Shown here: one piece after another, positions 15,131 to 23,946 of the stretch
How positions within the stretch are numbered: position 1 is the first letter of the stretch
How the letters are laid out: each line of letters starts with the position of its first letter
NCBI GenBank assembly: GCA_020849655.1
Contig: JADLFU010000026.1
Coordinates: forward strand, 1-44,848
Origin: Polyangiaceae bacterium
GTDB lineage: Bacteria; Myxococcota_A; Polyangia; Polyangiales; Polyangiaceae
DNA length: 44,848 nucleotides
Reading direction: 5' to 3'
Notes under the pieces: generated by a model
What the model was told of the DNA's origin: nothing
Database searches by the model: none
What the model saw: the letters and a program-made list of their open reading frames with translations, nothing else
Program-made: the position numbers and the translations under genes

Positions 15131-15910
15131 GGCGGCCATCCGGTAGCCCGAGAGCTGCGCGACGCCGACCGCGAACGAGACGCCCTGCGGGGAGTCCGGG
15201 CCGAGCGTCACCGGCGCCTCGGCGGTGCCGCCGGAGAGCGCGCCGAAGTCGACGAACAAGAACCACGCGCTCGGCGAGATGGTCAGCGTGGCCGCGAGAT
15301 CTCCCGAGACCTCGCGCTCGGTGAAGGGGCAGCCCTCGACGCGCCCGCCCGCGAGGCTCAGCTCGAGCTGGGAGCGGGGCGCGACGAGCCGGAAGGTGAG
15401 GGTCGCGTCGCCCTTCTTCGCCGTGCCCTCCGCGACGACGGCGGCGCCTCCAAGCGACGTGGAGGACGCCGAGTACGTGACGCGCGCGGACCGGAACGTG
15501 CCGGTCACGCCGTCTCCGTCGCCGAGCGCCGTCGGCGCGCCGAGCAGCTCGAACGTGCCGGGCGCTACCACCTCGCCGAGCGCGTTGCCCGCCTGGTAGT
15601 GGCCCGGGTGCGCGTGCGCCGTGCCGAGGAGCCAGCTCGACCACGTCCGTCGCGGGCGCGGCGCCCACGCGACCGCCGGAGGGCCGTCGAAGATCTGCAC
15701 CGCGTCGAGCGCGACCGCCGCGCGCGTCAGCGTCACCGAGTGACCCGTGCCGAGGAAGAAGGGCGCGCGCGCGTCGGCGGCGCCGGCCACGTCGACGTGC
15801 ACGCGGACGCGCTTGCCCGTCGTGGAGTCGGCCGCGGTCGCGTCGCTGCCGCAGCCAGCGTGCAGCGCGCCGAGCGAGGGGAGGCAGAGGAGGATCAGGA
15901 GTCGTTTCAT
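15122..15910 (-). CDS. Hypothetical lipoprotein with HAHPGHY motif, coupled to a TonB receptor
   Basis: A 262-residue lipoprotein (signal ending LGALHAGC). The body is predicted to be beta-rich and has no family name I can give. A His cluster, GTAHAHPGHYQAGNALGE (about residues 110-127), could bind a metal. The ATG at 15910 overlaps the stop of the TonB-dependent receptor upstream (ATGA), so the two are translationally coupled and probably work on the same substrate at the outer membrane. The start at MKRLL was preferred to a longer reading because of the lipoprotein signal and the overlap. A metal-related function is inference from the His motif only. Confidence 0.75.
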   Translation of the reverse strand: MKRLLILLCLPSLGALHAGCGSDATAADSTTGKRVRVHVDVAGAADARAPFFLGTGHSVTLTRAAVALDAVQIFDGPPAVAWAPRPRRTWSSWLLGTAHAHPGHYQAGNALGEVVAPGTFELLGAPTALGDGDGVTGTFRSARVTYSASSTSLGGAAVVAEGTAKKGDATLTFRLVAPRSQLELSLAGGRVEGCPFTEREVSGDLAATLTISPSAWFLFVDFGALSGGTAEAPVTLGPDSPQGVSFAVGVAQLSGYRMAATE

Positions 15911-18300
15911 CGGGAGGCCTTGGGTAACAGGTGGAGCGTGACGCCGGCGAGCCACGCGCGCGGCGCGCCGACGGTGACGTGCCGCTGCGGCACGAGCGAC
16001 GGCGTCGCCCCGCGGGTGAACGCGGACGCGAACGTGTACTCGCCGTCGTAGTAGCGGGCGTCGAGCGCGTTGTAGACGTCGCAGGTGAGCTCGATGGCGC
16101 CGAGCCTGAGCGCCGCCGTCGCGTCGCCCGTCAGCACGTCGTGGGCCAGCTCGCCGAAGGGCAGCGGCCGTCGATGCAGCAGCGACGCTCCGTAGCCGAG
16201 CCGCGCGCGCAGCGGCTGGCCGAGCACGCGCCCCACCACCCCGCGGACCGCGAGATCCGCGCGGGCCACGAGCTGCGGCGCGTACGGCAAGAGATCGCCG
16301 CGCCGGTGCCCGCCGTCATCGGCGCGGAACACCGCGCGGGTGTACGTCGCGCTCGTCGACGTCGTGATCCACGGCGCGGGCTCCGCCACGACGTCCGCGG
16401 CGAGGCCGGTGCGGGAGGTGCCCGGCGTGCGCTCGGCGCGGGTCGTCGCCGGATCGAACGCGAGATCGTCCGAGAGCTCCGCGCGGAACGCGGCCGCCGA
16501 GGCCTGGAGCGCGCCGTCGCGGTAGCGCGCGCCGAGCTCGTAGGACCGCACGGTGGTGAAGGGAGCGAGCTCGCCGTTCGCGAGCGAGCGAGCCTGGGGC
16601 GACCGAAACCCCTCGCCGTAGCTCGCGACGACCGACGCGCCCCGCGCGACCGAGGCCGTGAGCGAGGCCTTCCTCCCGACGTGCGAGCCTGCGGCGCTGC
16701 GCGCCCCGCCTCCCCCTGCCTCGTCGCGCACCGAGTAGGCGAGGCCGTCCTGCCGCACGCCCGCGCGCGCGACGAGCCAGCGCGCGGGCGAGAGCGAGAG
16801 ATCGACGTAGCCCGCCGCGTTGGTCGCGTGGATCGTCGCTCGCACCGGCACGTCCACGATCTGCCGCCGGTCGACGGCGACGTTGGCCTGCGACTGGTGG
16901 ATGCTGTCGCTCCGCGCGTAGACGCCGACCTCGACGGCGTCTCGCGACGAGAGCCAGTCGAGCGGCCGCGCGTAGCGCGCGACGCCGCCGAGCGTCACCG
17001 CGTCGTTCTCTTGCTCGGTGGCCCGGCCGTCGACCGGATCCTCGAGGTACCCGGTGAAGTCCTGCCGCAGCCGCATCGAGCGGGAGCCCACGAACGGCGC
17101 GACGCTCCACCGCTCACCGTCGTCCGCGCTGGCGAGCTCGACGACCAGCTGCGTGCGCGCCGACGCGCCGCCCTGGTCCTCGTCGTAGCTGCCGAAGCGA
17201 TCGATCTTCCCACCCTCGACGTCGCTGAGGCGCAGCACGCCGGCCGAGTCGAACCTCGACGCGTACGTGGAGACGAGCACCCGGAGCCTCGCGGCGTCGC
17301 CGATCGCCCACGCGCCCTGCGCCAGCGCCGAGGCGCGCGTCGCGGCGCGCGCGGGGCCGAACCCGGTCGTCGACGCGGCCTCGAACGCCGCGAACGTGGA
17401 GGGCTCCGCGGAGACCGGGCGGTACGCGACGAACGCGCGGCGCGCGCCGAACGATCCCGCCTGCGACCTCACTGTCACGCCGGGCTCGTCGAGCCCGAGC
17501 GAGAGGCGCAGCGTGCCGGCGACCGCGAAATCACCCTGCCGCGGATCGTACGTGCCGGGCGTCGAGCGCAGCTGTCGCACCAGCTCCGCGGGGACGAAGT
17601 GGAGATCGGCGTAGCCCTGGCCGTGCACGTTGGAGACGTCGTTCACCGGCGCTCCCCCGACCCACACCTCGACGTCCTGCCCGTGCTCGGCGTCGAAGCC
17701 GCGGAAGAAGATCTGGAACGCCTTGCCGTCGCCGCCGTGCTGCACGATCGCGACGCCCGGCGCGGTCTTCAAGAGATCGGCCGCCGTGCGGTGCGGCGCG
17801 GCGCCGAGCACAGGGCGCCCGAGCGTCGACGCGGACGCGGAGCGGACAGCCTCGGGCCGCTCACCGAGCACCCGGACGTGGGCGTGCGAGTGCTCCGCGT
17901 CTCCGTTCGCGAGCTGCGTGGCGCCAGGGCGCGGCGCCACGGGCGCGGCCGGGGGCGAAGGCGCGCGCCCGAGGAACCGGATGACCGCGCGGACCTTCGC
18001 CGCGACGGGGCGCCCCTCGGCTCGTGCGGGCGTGAACGCCCAGCGGCGCGCGGCGTCGATCGCGGCGGCGTCGAAGGGCTCGCCCAGGCTCGCGTCGACG
18101 ATCACCTCGTCGACGTGACCATCGGCGCCGATCACCAGCACGACCGGCACGACCACGTCGTGGGCCGCGGCGGCGCCGTCGGGCCAGCGCGCGACGGGCT
18201 GCGGCTCCGCGGGGCGTGGCGGCGTGAGGTCGTGCGCGCTCGCCGCGGGCGCGATCGAGAGCGCCGCGATCCCGAGCGCGGCCGCGCGGCGCAGAGACAC
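15907..18300 (-). CDS. TonB-dependent receptor with N-terminal TonB_C domain
   Basis: A 797-residue outer-membrane protein. After a signal peptide (about residues 1-23, ending PAASA) comes a domain of about 70 residues typical of the TonB C-terminus: VVLVIGADGHVDEVIVDASL, then AAIDAARRWAFTPARAEG and AKVRAVIRF. A plug domain follows (residues about 140-250; VQHGGDGKAFQIFFRGFDAEHG), then a 22-strand-type barrel ending in WLAGVTLHLLPKASR, although the terminal residue is not aromatic. A His-containing stretch (EHSHAHV) links the TonB_C and plug parts. The fusion suggests energy coupling in cis or self-interaction. The GTG at 18300 is supported by the signal peptide and TAGCCT 8 nt upstream. The substrate is unknown. 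Confidence 0.85.
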   Translation of the reverse strand: MSLRRAAALGIAALSIAPAASAHDLTPPRPAEPQPVARWPDGAAAAHDVVVPVVLVIGADGHVDEVIVDASLGEPFDAAAIDAARRWAFTPARAEGRPVAAKVRAVIRFLGRAPSPPAAPVAPRPGATQLANGDAEHSHAHVRVLGERPEAVRSASASTLGRPVLGAAPHRTAADLLKTAPGVAIVQHGGDGKAFQIFFRGFDAEHGQDVEVWVGGAPVNDVSNVHGQGYADLHFVPAELVRQLRSTPGTYDPRQGDFAVAGTLRLSLGLDEPGVTVRSQAGSFGARRAFVAYRPVSAEPSTFAAFEAASTTGFGPARAATRASALAQGAWAIGDAARLRVLVSTYASRFDSAGVLRLSDVEGGKIDRFGSYDEDQGGASARTQLVVELASADDGERWSVAPFVGSRSMRLRQDFTGYLEDPVDGRATEQENDAVTLGGVARYARPLDWLSSRDAVEVGVYARSDSIHQSQANVAVDRRQIVDVPVRATIHATNAAGYVDLSLSPARWLVARAGVRQDGLAYSVRDEAGGGGARSAAGSHVGRKASLTASVARGASVVASYGEGFRSPQARSLANGELAPFTTVRSYELGARYRDGALQASAAAFRAELSDDLAFDPATTRAERTPGTSRTGLAADVVAEPAPWITTSTSATYTRAVFRADDGGHRRGDLLPYAPQLVARADLAVRGVVGRVLGQPLRARLGYGASLLHRRPLPFGELAHDVLTGDATAALRLGAIELTCDVYNALDARYYDGEYTFASAFTRGATPSLVPQRHVTVGAPRAWLAGVTLHLLPKASR

Positions 18301-18308
18301 GGGCAGGG

Positions 18309-18314
18309 AGGCTA
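18309..18314 (-). promoter_or_regulatory. Putative -10 element (TonB receptor)
   Basis: TAGCCT on the minus strand, 8 nt before the GTG at 18300; it is the main argument for that start besides the signal peptide. The rest of the gap 18315-18521 shows no feature. Confidence 0.4.
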
Positions 18315-18521
18315 GCCTTGGTCGCCCGAGCGCCCGAGCGCCGCGCCGCCGTGTGACCTCGGCCGTCACACCCGCTCGTCGCACGTGTCGGACGATCGCG
18401 CGTGCGACGGCAGGAGCCCGCCCAGACGATCCGCTACCACTTCGTCGAGAGCGAGGGCGCGGCCCTCCGAGAGCGCAGCGCCGCGCCGGGGAGAGACTGC
18501 GCCAACAGCCGGGCCGGCCTC

Positions 18522-19148
18522 TCACGTCTCGACCAGAACGTACAACTGCTGCCCCGCTGTGGCCTGCCGGGCCAGGGCCACGAGGGGCTCGAGGACAGCC
18601 GACGCCTCCAGCGTCGACCACGCGTCGGAGACCTGGACGCCCGACACGGCGTGCGTGTGCTCGGGCGTGGACATCGCGGCGGCCCACTGCTTGGCCACCG
18701 TCTTCAGGTCGACCACGGCGAGCTTGGCAAGCAGTCCCGCCGGCAGTTGCTGAACCTCCGCACCCGACGAGGGAGGCCCGTAGATGGGTGACACGAACTC
18801 AGGGCGGACGCCGACGATCTCGCACAGCGGCCCCAGCTCCACCTCGGTCAGGCCCTTCGCCGCCCAGTGCACGCGGGAGCGCACGAAGGCCGGGATGCGA
18901 CCCCCGAGGTAGCCCTCGTAGCTCCCCTGAACCTCGACCGCCCCGTACTCTGGACCCGGCTCGTCTCCTTCGTCCCCTCCGTCGGGCCACTCGGGCTCGA
19001 CTGTCTCCACTACCGACACCTCGCCGGTGAACGGGTTGCGGAACTCGCGGCGGGAGGGCGACGCCAGCGGCGGCCGCCAGCCGGGGGACCCGCCGAGCAA
19101 CTCGTCGGTGCACAGGAAGAAGGTGGTGTAGATCGCCAACTGGTGCAC
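18522..19148 (-). CDS. Hypothetical protein of unknown family
   Basis: About 208 residues, not recognised. It starts IYTTFFLCTDELLGGSPGW, has an acidic middle (EWPDGGDEGDEPG), and ends in a helical C-terminal half; there is no signal peptide or membrane segment, so it is cytoplasmic. The start is uncertain: GTG at 19148 and TTG at 19139 both fit just before the conserved-looking YTTFFLCTDE segment, while the longer reading to 19232 adds Arg/Ser-rich sequence that looks non-coding. It stands alone between the TonB unit and the divergent mannosidase gene. Size and style recall immunity-type or effector-binding proteins, but nothing in the sequence proves this. Confidence 0.6.
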   Translation of the reverse strand: MHQLAIYTTFFLCTDELLGGSPGWRPPLASPSRREFRNPFTGEVSVVETVEPEWPDGGDEGDEPGPEYGAVEVQGSYEGYLGGRIPAFVRSRVHWAAKGLTEVELGPLCEIVGVRPEFVSPIYGPPSSGAEVQQLPAGLLAKLAVVDLKTVAKQWAAAMSTPEHTHAVSGVQVSDAWSTLEASAVLEPLVALARQATAGQQLYVLVET

Positions 19149-19425
19149 CCGAGAACTCGAGTCCCCGGTAGACGCACCCTGGGTCCGCTGCAGCTCTCTT
19201 CGCCTGGTGGTGCCGCGCGCGACGAAGCGCACAAGAAGAGGCAGTCCGACCGCGTGCGACCACGATCGGGCTGGATTCCGCTGCCCGCGCGTCGGCTACC
19301 AGCCGGCGTACTTGACGGTGTGGAACCTCGGTGGACGGTCCCGGGATGCGCTGGGGCAAGGGGTGAGGCGAGGTGTCGCAGCGAGCGCGCCGACCGAACG
19401 CTCCCCACGCGCGCGGACGATGAGA

Positions 19426-19431
19426 TAGGGT
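19426..19431 (+). promoter_or_regulatory. Putative -10 element (GH38 gene)
   Basis: TAGGGT, identical to the element before 22568, lies 37 nt before the ATG at 19469, so this transcript would have a leader of about 30 nt. The gap 19149-19425 shows no other feature. Confidence 0.3.
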
Positions 19432-19468
19432 GGCGCGTACCCACGTGACCCGAGCTGCCCGCGAGCCC

Positions 19469-22201
19469 ATGTCAGAGAGCCTCACGGCGTCCGCGCGGCA
19501 GAGCGCGCGCGTCGCCCCGGCGGTGCTCGCGCTTGTTTGTATTGGTAATGTGTGTGTCGCGTCGCTCGGCGGCTGCGGCGATGCTCGCCCGGCGCCGCCA
19601 GTCCTCCAGCCGGCGCCGACCGAGCGCGACGTGCGCGGCGCGTTCGGGATCCCGGCCGAGGCCGACCGCGTGCTGATCCTCAGCCAGAGCAGCCACCTCG
19701 ACATCGACTGGAAGAAGGCGTTCGAGCAGTACTACCGTGACCACGTCGAGCAGGTGTTCCTCGACGCCGAAGCGATCCTCGACCGCGATCCCCGCGCCTA
19801 CTACTCGGTCGCCGAGATGGCGTACCTCGCCGAGCATGTCGCCGCGCACGGCGACGGCGCCTGGCCGCGACACCTCGGCTCGGGGCACGCTCGCGTCGTC
19901 GGCGGCGGCATGACGACGCCCGACACGCTGCTGCCAACCGACGAGGCGCTGCTCCGCGACTACCTGCTCGGGACCGAGTTCGCCGAGCGGCTCGGCGCCC
20001 GTCCGCACGCCGCGTGGTTGCCCGACTCGTTCGGTCACTCGCCGACCGTCCCCGACCTCTTGTCCTCGGCGGGTTTCACGTCGGTCGGCTTCGGACGCGC
20101 CGACGGCGCTCGGCGCTCTTACGAGGTGATCGTCGGCAAGCTCGACCCGGTCCTGCCGGGCGCGACCACCACGGCCTCCGTGCTGCGCGATCTGGGCACC
20201 GCCGATTTCGTGTGGCGCGGTCCGGGCGGCGGCGAGGTGCTCGCGCACTACATGCCAGTGCGCGAGTACTGCCAGGGCGACACGATCGATCTCGCCGGGA
20301 TCGCGCTCGGCGGAACACGGATCGGAGTCGACCACGACGACGATCCCGCGTTCGTGCGCGGCCAGCTCGACGAGTACATCACCCAGCTCACCCCCTACCA
20401 GCGCACGCCGTACATGTTCGTCCCCGTCGGCTGCGACTTTCAGCCGCCCCGTCCGAACCTCACACAGTACGCGCAGTGGTGGAACGACGCCGAGTACGCG
20501 CGCACGGGCGTGTGGGTCACCACCGCGACGTTCGAGGACTACATGCGACTCGTCGCGTTCCACCGCGACGCCTTGCCAGTCATGGAGCGGGACATCACGC
20601 CCGTGTGGACCGGATTCTACGCGTCGCGGCCGCGGGTCAAGCGCGCCGCGCGCGAGCTCGTCGACTCGCTCGTCGGCGTCGAGCCGTTCCTCGCGCTGCT
20701 CGAGCCGCGCTCGGTCGAGCTCGCGGCCGCCTGGCGTCCCGCTGTCCTCGCGAACCATCATGACTGGATCACTGGCACGTCCAAGGACGCCGTGGTCACC
20801 GACGAACAGCTCCCGCAGCTCACCGCCGCGCGCGCCGCGACCGACCAGACCCAGCAGCGCGTGAAGGCCGGGCTGGCGGCCGCCGTCGACACCACCGGCG
20901 CAGCGGGCGGCGAGGTCGTCGTGGTGGTCAACCCCGGTCCGCTCGCGCGCAGTGAGGTCGTCGAGGTGCCGCTCGCGATCACCGGACCCGTTCGCGCGCG
21001 CGCGGGTGAGCTCGTCGTGCCCGCGCAGCCCGTCGCGCCCGATCGGGTCGCGTTCGTCGCCGAGGCGGTGCCCGCCCTCGGCTGGCGCACCTTCTCCATC
21101 GAGCCCGCGGCCGCCCCGGGTGCGTCGGTGACGCTCGACGCCAGCACCGCGCACCTGTCGACGGGTCGGCTCGAAGCACGGTGGTCCGGCGACTCGACGG
21201 GCTGGGCGTTGAGCTCGCTCGCCGTCGACGGCGCGGAGCTGCTCGCCGACGCGTCGCTCGTGTGGGTCACCTACCACGACACGGGCGGCCTCTACCGCAT
21301 AGGCTCGGAGCGCGTCGACTGCGCCGACGCCGAGTTCGTCGAGCTTCAGCGGACGCGGTTCGAGAAGCTCTCGATCGTCGAGGCGGGTCCGGCGCGGGTG
21401 ACGCTCCGAGGCACCGCGAAGCTCGACGGTCGGCCGATGACCGTCGACATGATCGCGGCCGCCGGCGGCGCCAGCCTCGAGCTGCGGGTCACGGGCTCCG
21501 CCGCGACCGATCGGACGATCATGCTCCGCGTCCAGCCGAGCGCGGCCGACGACGCGCTCACGATGGGGGTCGCCGCCGGCGTCGTCACGCGTCCGCTCGC
21601 GCACCACTACGAGCCGTCGCTGTGGCCAGCGGTGACCTGGGTGGCGCGCGGCGAGCTCGCGGTCCACCTCGGACAGTCGACCGCCGTGCACGGCACACCG
21701 AGCGGCGCGCTCGAGTGGGTCGCGTTTCGCAACGCGCCCGCCGAGCCATCGTGCGACGACGTCGGCCCGTCGGGGATCGAAGACGGCGAGGCCACCATCG
21801 CGTTCTCGCTGGGCCGACGCGATCGCGCGGGTCAGGGCGCGGCCGACGTGGCGGCCTCGATCGCGCTGTCGAGGCCGCTCTGGGCCGCCCTGACCGGTCG
21901 CCACGCCGGCACGCTCGCCGCGGAGGGGCGGCTGGTCTCGGTCGACGGCGACGGCGTGCTCGTCACCGCGCTGAAGCCCGCCACCCGCGGCGACGGCGCG
22001 ATTCTTCACTTGTTGCGCCTTGGCAGCGGCCCGCGCGCGGTTCGGATTGATCGCGGGGCGCTGCCGTGGACCACCCTCACACGGCCCGATGCCCTCGAGC
22101 GCGACGACGTCCCGTTCGGCGAGCCGACCGAGCGCGGCGTCACCGTGACGCTCGACGCCGCGGTCACGGCCGTGCGGTTGACGCCGACCTCACCTCCCTG
22201 A
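19469..22201 (+). CDS. Secreted alpha-mannosidase-like glycoside hydrolase family 38 protein
   Basis: A 910-residue protein of the GH38 family, retaining zinc-dependent alpha-mannosidases. The zinc and catalytic landmarks are present: H76-L-D78 in SQSSHLDIDW, nucleophile Asp186 in WLPDSFGHSPTVPDLL, and HHD at 430-432 in NHHDWITGTS. The C-terminal half is the usual all-beta region. The N-terminus has a hydrophobic stretch ending SLGGC, suggesting a lipoprotein, unlike the many cytoplasmic bacterial GH38 enzymes. The stretch coding for VCIGNVCV (about 19533-19557) is unusually AT-rich. The ATG at 19469 was chosen because the GTG at 19430 falls on the promoter-like TAGGGT. The gene stands alone, with no sugar transporter beside it, suggesting glycan scavenging. 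Confidence 0.85.
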   Translation: MSESLTASARQSARVAPAVLALVCIGNVCVASLGGCGDARPAPPVLQPAPTERDVRGAFGIPAEADRVLILSQSSHLDIDWKKAFEQYYRDHVEQVFLDAEAILDRDPRAYYSVAEMAYLAEHVAAHGDGAWPRHLGSGHARVVGGGMTTPDTLLPTDEALLRDYLLGTEFAERLGARPHAAWLPDSFGHSPTVPDLLSSAGFTSVGFGRADGARRSYEVIVGKLDPVLPGATTTASVLRDLGTADFVWRGPGGGEVLAHYMPVREYCQGDTIDLAGIALGGTRIGVDHDDDPAFVRGQLDEYITQLTPYQRTPYMFVPVGCDFQPPRPNLTQYAQWWNDAEYARTGVWVTTATFEDYMRLVAFHRDALPVMERDITPVWTGFYASRPRVKRAARELVDSLVGVEPFLALLEPRSVELAAAWRPAVLANHHDWITGTSKDAVVTDEQLPQLTAARAATDQTQQRVKAGLAAAVDTTGAAGGEVVVVVNPGPLARSEVVEVPLAITGPVRARAGELVVPAQPVAPDRVAFVAEAVPALGWRTFSIEPAAAPGASVTLDASTAHLSTGRLEARWSGDSTGWALSSLAVDGAELLADASLVWVTYHDTGGLYRIGSERVDCADAEFVELQRTRFEKLSIVEAGPARVTLRGTAKLDGRPMTVDMIAAAGGASLELRVTGSAATDRTIMLRVQPSAADDALTMGVAAGVVTRPLAHHYEPSLWPAVTWVARGELAVHLGQSTAVHGTPSGALEWVAFRNAPAEPSCDDVGPSGIEDGEATIAFSLGRRDRAGQGAADVAASIALSRPLWAALTGRHAGTLAAEGRLVSVDGDGVLVTALKPATRGDGAILHLLRLGSGPRAVRIDRGALPWTTLTRPDALERDDVPFGEPTERGVTVTLDAAVTAVRLTPTSPP

Positions 22202-22553
22202 GGTCACCTCTCGCCCGGCCGGTCCGCCGAGCCGCGCTCCGCGCATGGGCTGCTCGTTCCCCGCGCGTCCGGTACAAGCTACCACGCATGGAAGAAGCGG
22301 CCGCTGGGTCGCGGCCGGGGAGGCGCGCCGACCCTTCGACGAACCATCTCGATCTGAGACTGGTCGCACGCGGCGGCGCCGCGCTCTGGCGCGCGGGTGA
22401 GCGCGGACGCTGCGGGACGCCGCCGCTCGGCTCGTGCAGGTGATCTCGGGGTACGTCCGCCTTCGCCGGCACGGCGCGACACTCGAGGAACCACCCACCG
22501 CGGCGGCTGGGAGCCGGCGTCGTCGAGCGGCCCGCGACAGCGTGGATCTGGGG
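22202..22553. other. Intergenic region without supported gene
   Basis: About 350 bases between the GH38 gene and the next lipoprotein. Short open frames exist (for example a 51-codon one from 22288) but have no protein-like composition. A TACAAG sequence near 22273 resembles the -10 elements elsewhere. I see no terminator hairpin that stands out from the general GC-richness. Confidence 0.5.
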
Positions 22554-22559
22554 TAGGGT
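22554..22559 (+). promoter_or_regulatory. Putative -10 element (lipoprotein at 22568)
   Basis: TAGGGT matches the TANNNT consensus and sits 8 nt before the ATG, with no ribosome-binding site between. It is the clearest leaderless-type promoter of the set. Confidence 0.5.
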
Positions 22560-22567
22560 CCGCCCCG

Positions 22568-23185
22568 ATGAGGCCCCTCCCTGTCGCCGCGCTGCTCGCG
22601 TGCCTGACGGGCTGCGCGACCCAGCGGATCCCCGATCCGGAGGGCGCCCGCCAGGCCTACGCGCGCGCCGCCTCGCGCGGCGACGCCGACGCCCTGTACG
22701 CGATGATGACGGACGAGGCGCGCCGGTCGATCGGCGTGGAGGGCGCGCGCCGAGGCGTCGCCGACGCGACGCCGGAGCTCGCCGCGCGCGCGGAGTCTCT
22801 TGGCGGCCCCGGCGTCGTCGCGCGCGTCGAGGCGCGGTCGCGGACCGCCGACGGTGAGGAGGTCGTGCTCACCGTCGAGGACGGCGCGCCCAAGCTCATC
22901 AGCGCGCACGCCCTGCCCGCGCGGGCTCGCACGCCAGCGCAGGCGCTCGATCAGCTGCGGAGGGCGCTCGCGCGGCGCAGCTACGCGGCGCTGCTCCGGC
23001 TGCTGTCGAAGGAGACGCGCGCGTCGATGGAGCGAGACCTCTCCCGGCTCGTCACGAGCCTCGAGCGCCCCGACGCGCTCGACGTCAAGGTGAGCGGCGA
23101 CAAGGCGACGGTCGACCTCGGAGGCGGCCACCGGGTGCGCCTGCGTCGAGAGGACGGCGCGTGGGTCGTGGAGGACTTCGAGTGA
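22568..23185 (+). CDS. Hypothetical lipoprotein upstream of DUF4159/VWA genes
   Basis: A 205-residue lipoprotein (signal ending ACLTGC). Two tandem helical and beta segments, AYARAASRGDADALYAMMT (residues 30-50) and a later RRSYAALLRLLSKETR, look like paired NTF2-like or lumazine-binding units that track a cell-surface ligand; this is only a fold impression. It is the first gene of a unit: its stop overlaps the GTG of the DUF4159 gene (GTGA). Location is presumably the outer face of a membrane. Confidence 0.72.
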   Translation: MRPLPVAALLACLTGCATQRIPDPEGARQAYARAASRGDADALYAMMTDEARRSIGVEGARRGVADATPELAARAESLGGPGVVARVEARSRTADGEEVVLTVEDGAPKLISAHALPARARTPAQALDQLRRALARRSYAALLRLLSKETRASMERDLSRLVTSLERPDALDVKVSGDKATVDLGGGHRVRLRREDGAWVVEDFE

Positions 23186-23943
23186 TCGACGGGAGGCTCG
23201 GGCGGCGGGCGCTGCTCGCGGGGGCAGCGGCGGGCCTGGCGGCGCCTCGCGCGCTCGCGTTCGGCGACGAGGGCGCGTTTCACCCGCGGCTCCTGCTCAC
23301 CGGCACCTCGCGGCTCGAGGGGCCGCGCGCGCGCGCGACGGCGCGGTGGGCCGAGGATCTCCGACGTCAGACGAGCGCGCCGTCGCGGGTGACGCCCGGC
23401 ACCGTGCGCGCCGACGCGCCGCAGCTGCTCGCCGAGCCCTTCGCCGTCTGGGCAGGGGAGGGGGCGATCGCGCCGCTGACGATCCGCGAGGTCGAGGGGC
23501 TGCGAAAATTCCTGCTGATCGGCGGCATCCTTCTCGTCGACGACGCCGCGCCGGAGGGCGGCGCGTTCGGGCGCGACGCGCGCCGCGAGCTCGCGCGGGT
23601 GCTGCCGGAGTCCGCGGTGATCAAGCTGCCGGAGAAGCACGTCGTCTACCACTCGTTCTACCTGCTCGCGCGCCCCGTGGGGCGCGTCGAGGGCCCCGAC
23701 CACCTCGACGCGATTTCCCTCGCGGGCACGGCGCAGGTGCTGTTCTCGTCGCACGATCTGCTCGGCGCGCTCGCGCGCGAGCGGGAGGGCACCCCGACGT
23801 ACCGCGTCGAGCCGGGCGGCGAGCGGCAGCGCGAGCTGGCGACGCGCCTCGCCGTCAACATCGCGATGTACGTCCTCTGCTCGAACTACAAGGACGACCA
23901 GGTCCACGCGCCGATGCTGATGAAGCGGCGCGCGCCGAAGTGA
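23182..23943 (+). CDS. DUF4159 protein with Tat signal
   Basis: A 253-residue protein of the DUF4159 type. The N-terminus carries a twin-arginine signal (GRLGRRALLAGAAAG...ALA), so it should be exported folded. The domain shows RWAEDLRRQT near the N-terminus, then FLLIGGILLVDDA, a Rossmann-like segment, and a C-terminal NIAMYVLCSNYKDDQVHAP. DUF4159 proteins are related to the glutamine-amidotransferase fold without its catalytic residues and typically sit beside large VWA/GATase membrane proteins, as here: the next gene starts 3 nt after the stop. The GTG start overlaps the upstream stop. Confidence 0.85.
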   Translation: MIDGRLGRRALLAGAAAGLAAPRALAFGDEGAFHPRLLLTGTSRLEGPRARATARWAEDLRRQTSAPSRVTPGTVRADAPQLLAEPFAVWAGEGAIAPLTIREVEGLRKFLLIGGILLVDDAAPEGGAFGRDARRELARVLPESAVIKLPEKHVVYHSFYLLARPVGRVEGPDHLDAISLAGTAQVLFSSHDLLGALAREREGTPTYRVEPGGERQRELATRLAVNIAMYVLCSNYKDDQVHAPMLMKRRAPK

Positions 23944-23946
23944 CGC

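Noticed and set aside
14991-15668. 225-codon minus-strand frame overlapping the His-motif lipoprotein
   Set aside because: A shadow of the lipoprotein gene at 15122-15910, which has a signal peptide and overlaps the TonB receptor stop.
22288-22443. 51-codon plus-strand frame after a TACAAG element
   Set aside because: No protein-like features or conserved motif; spacing to TACAAG is 9, outside the 6-8 range of the other starts.
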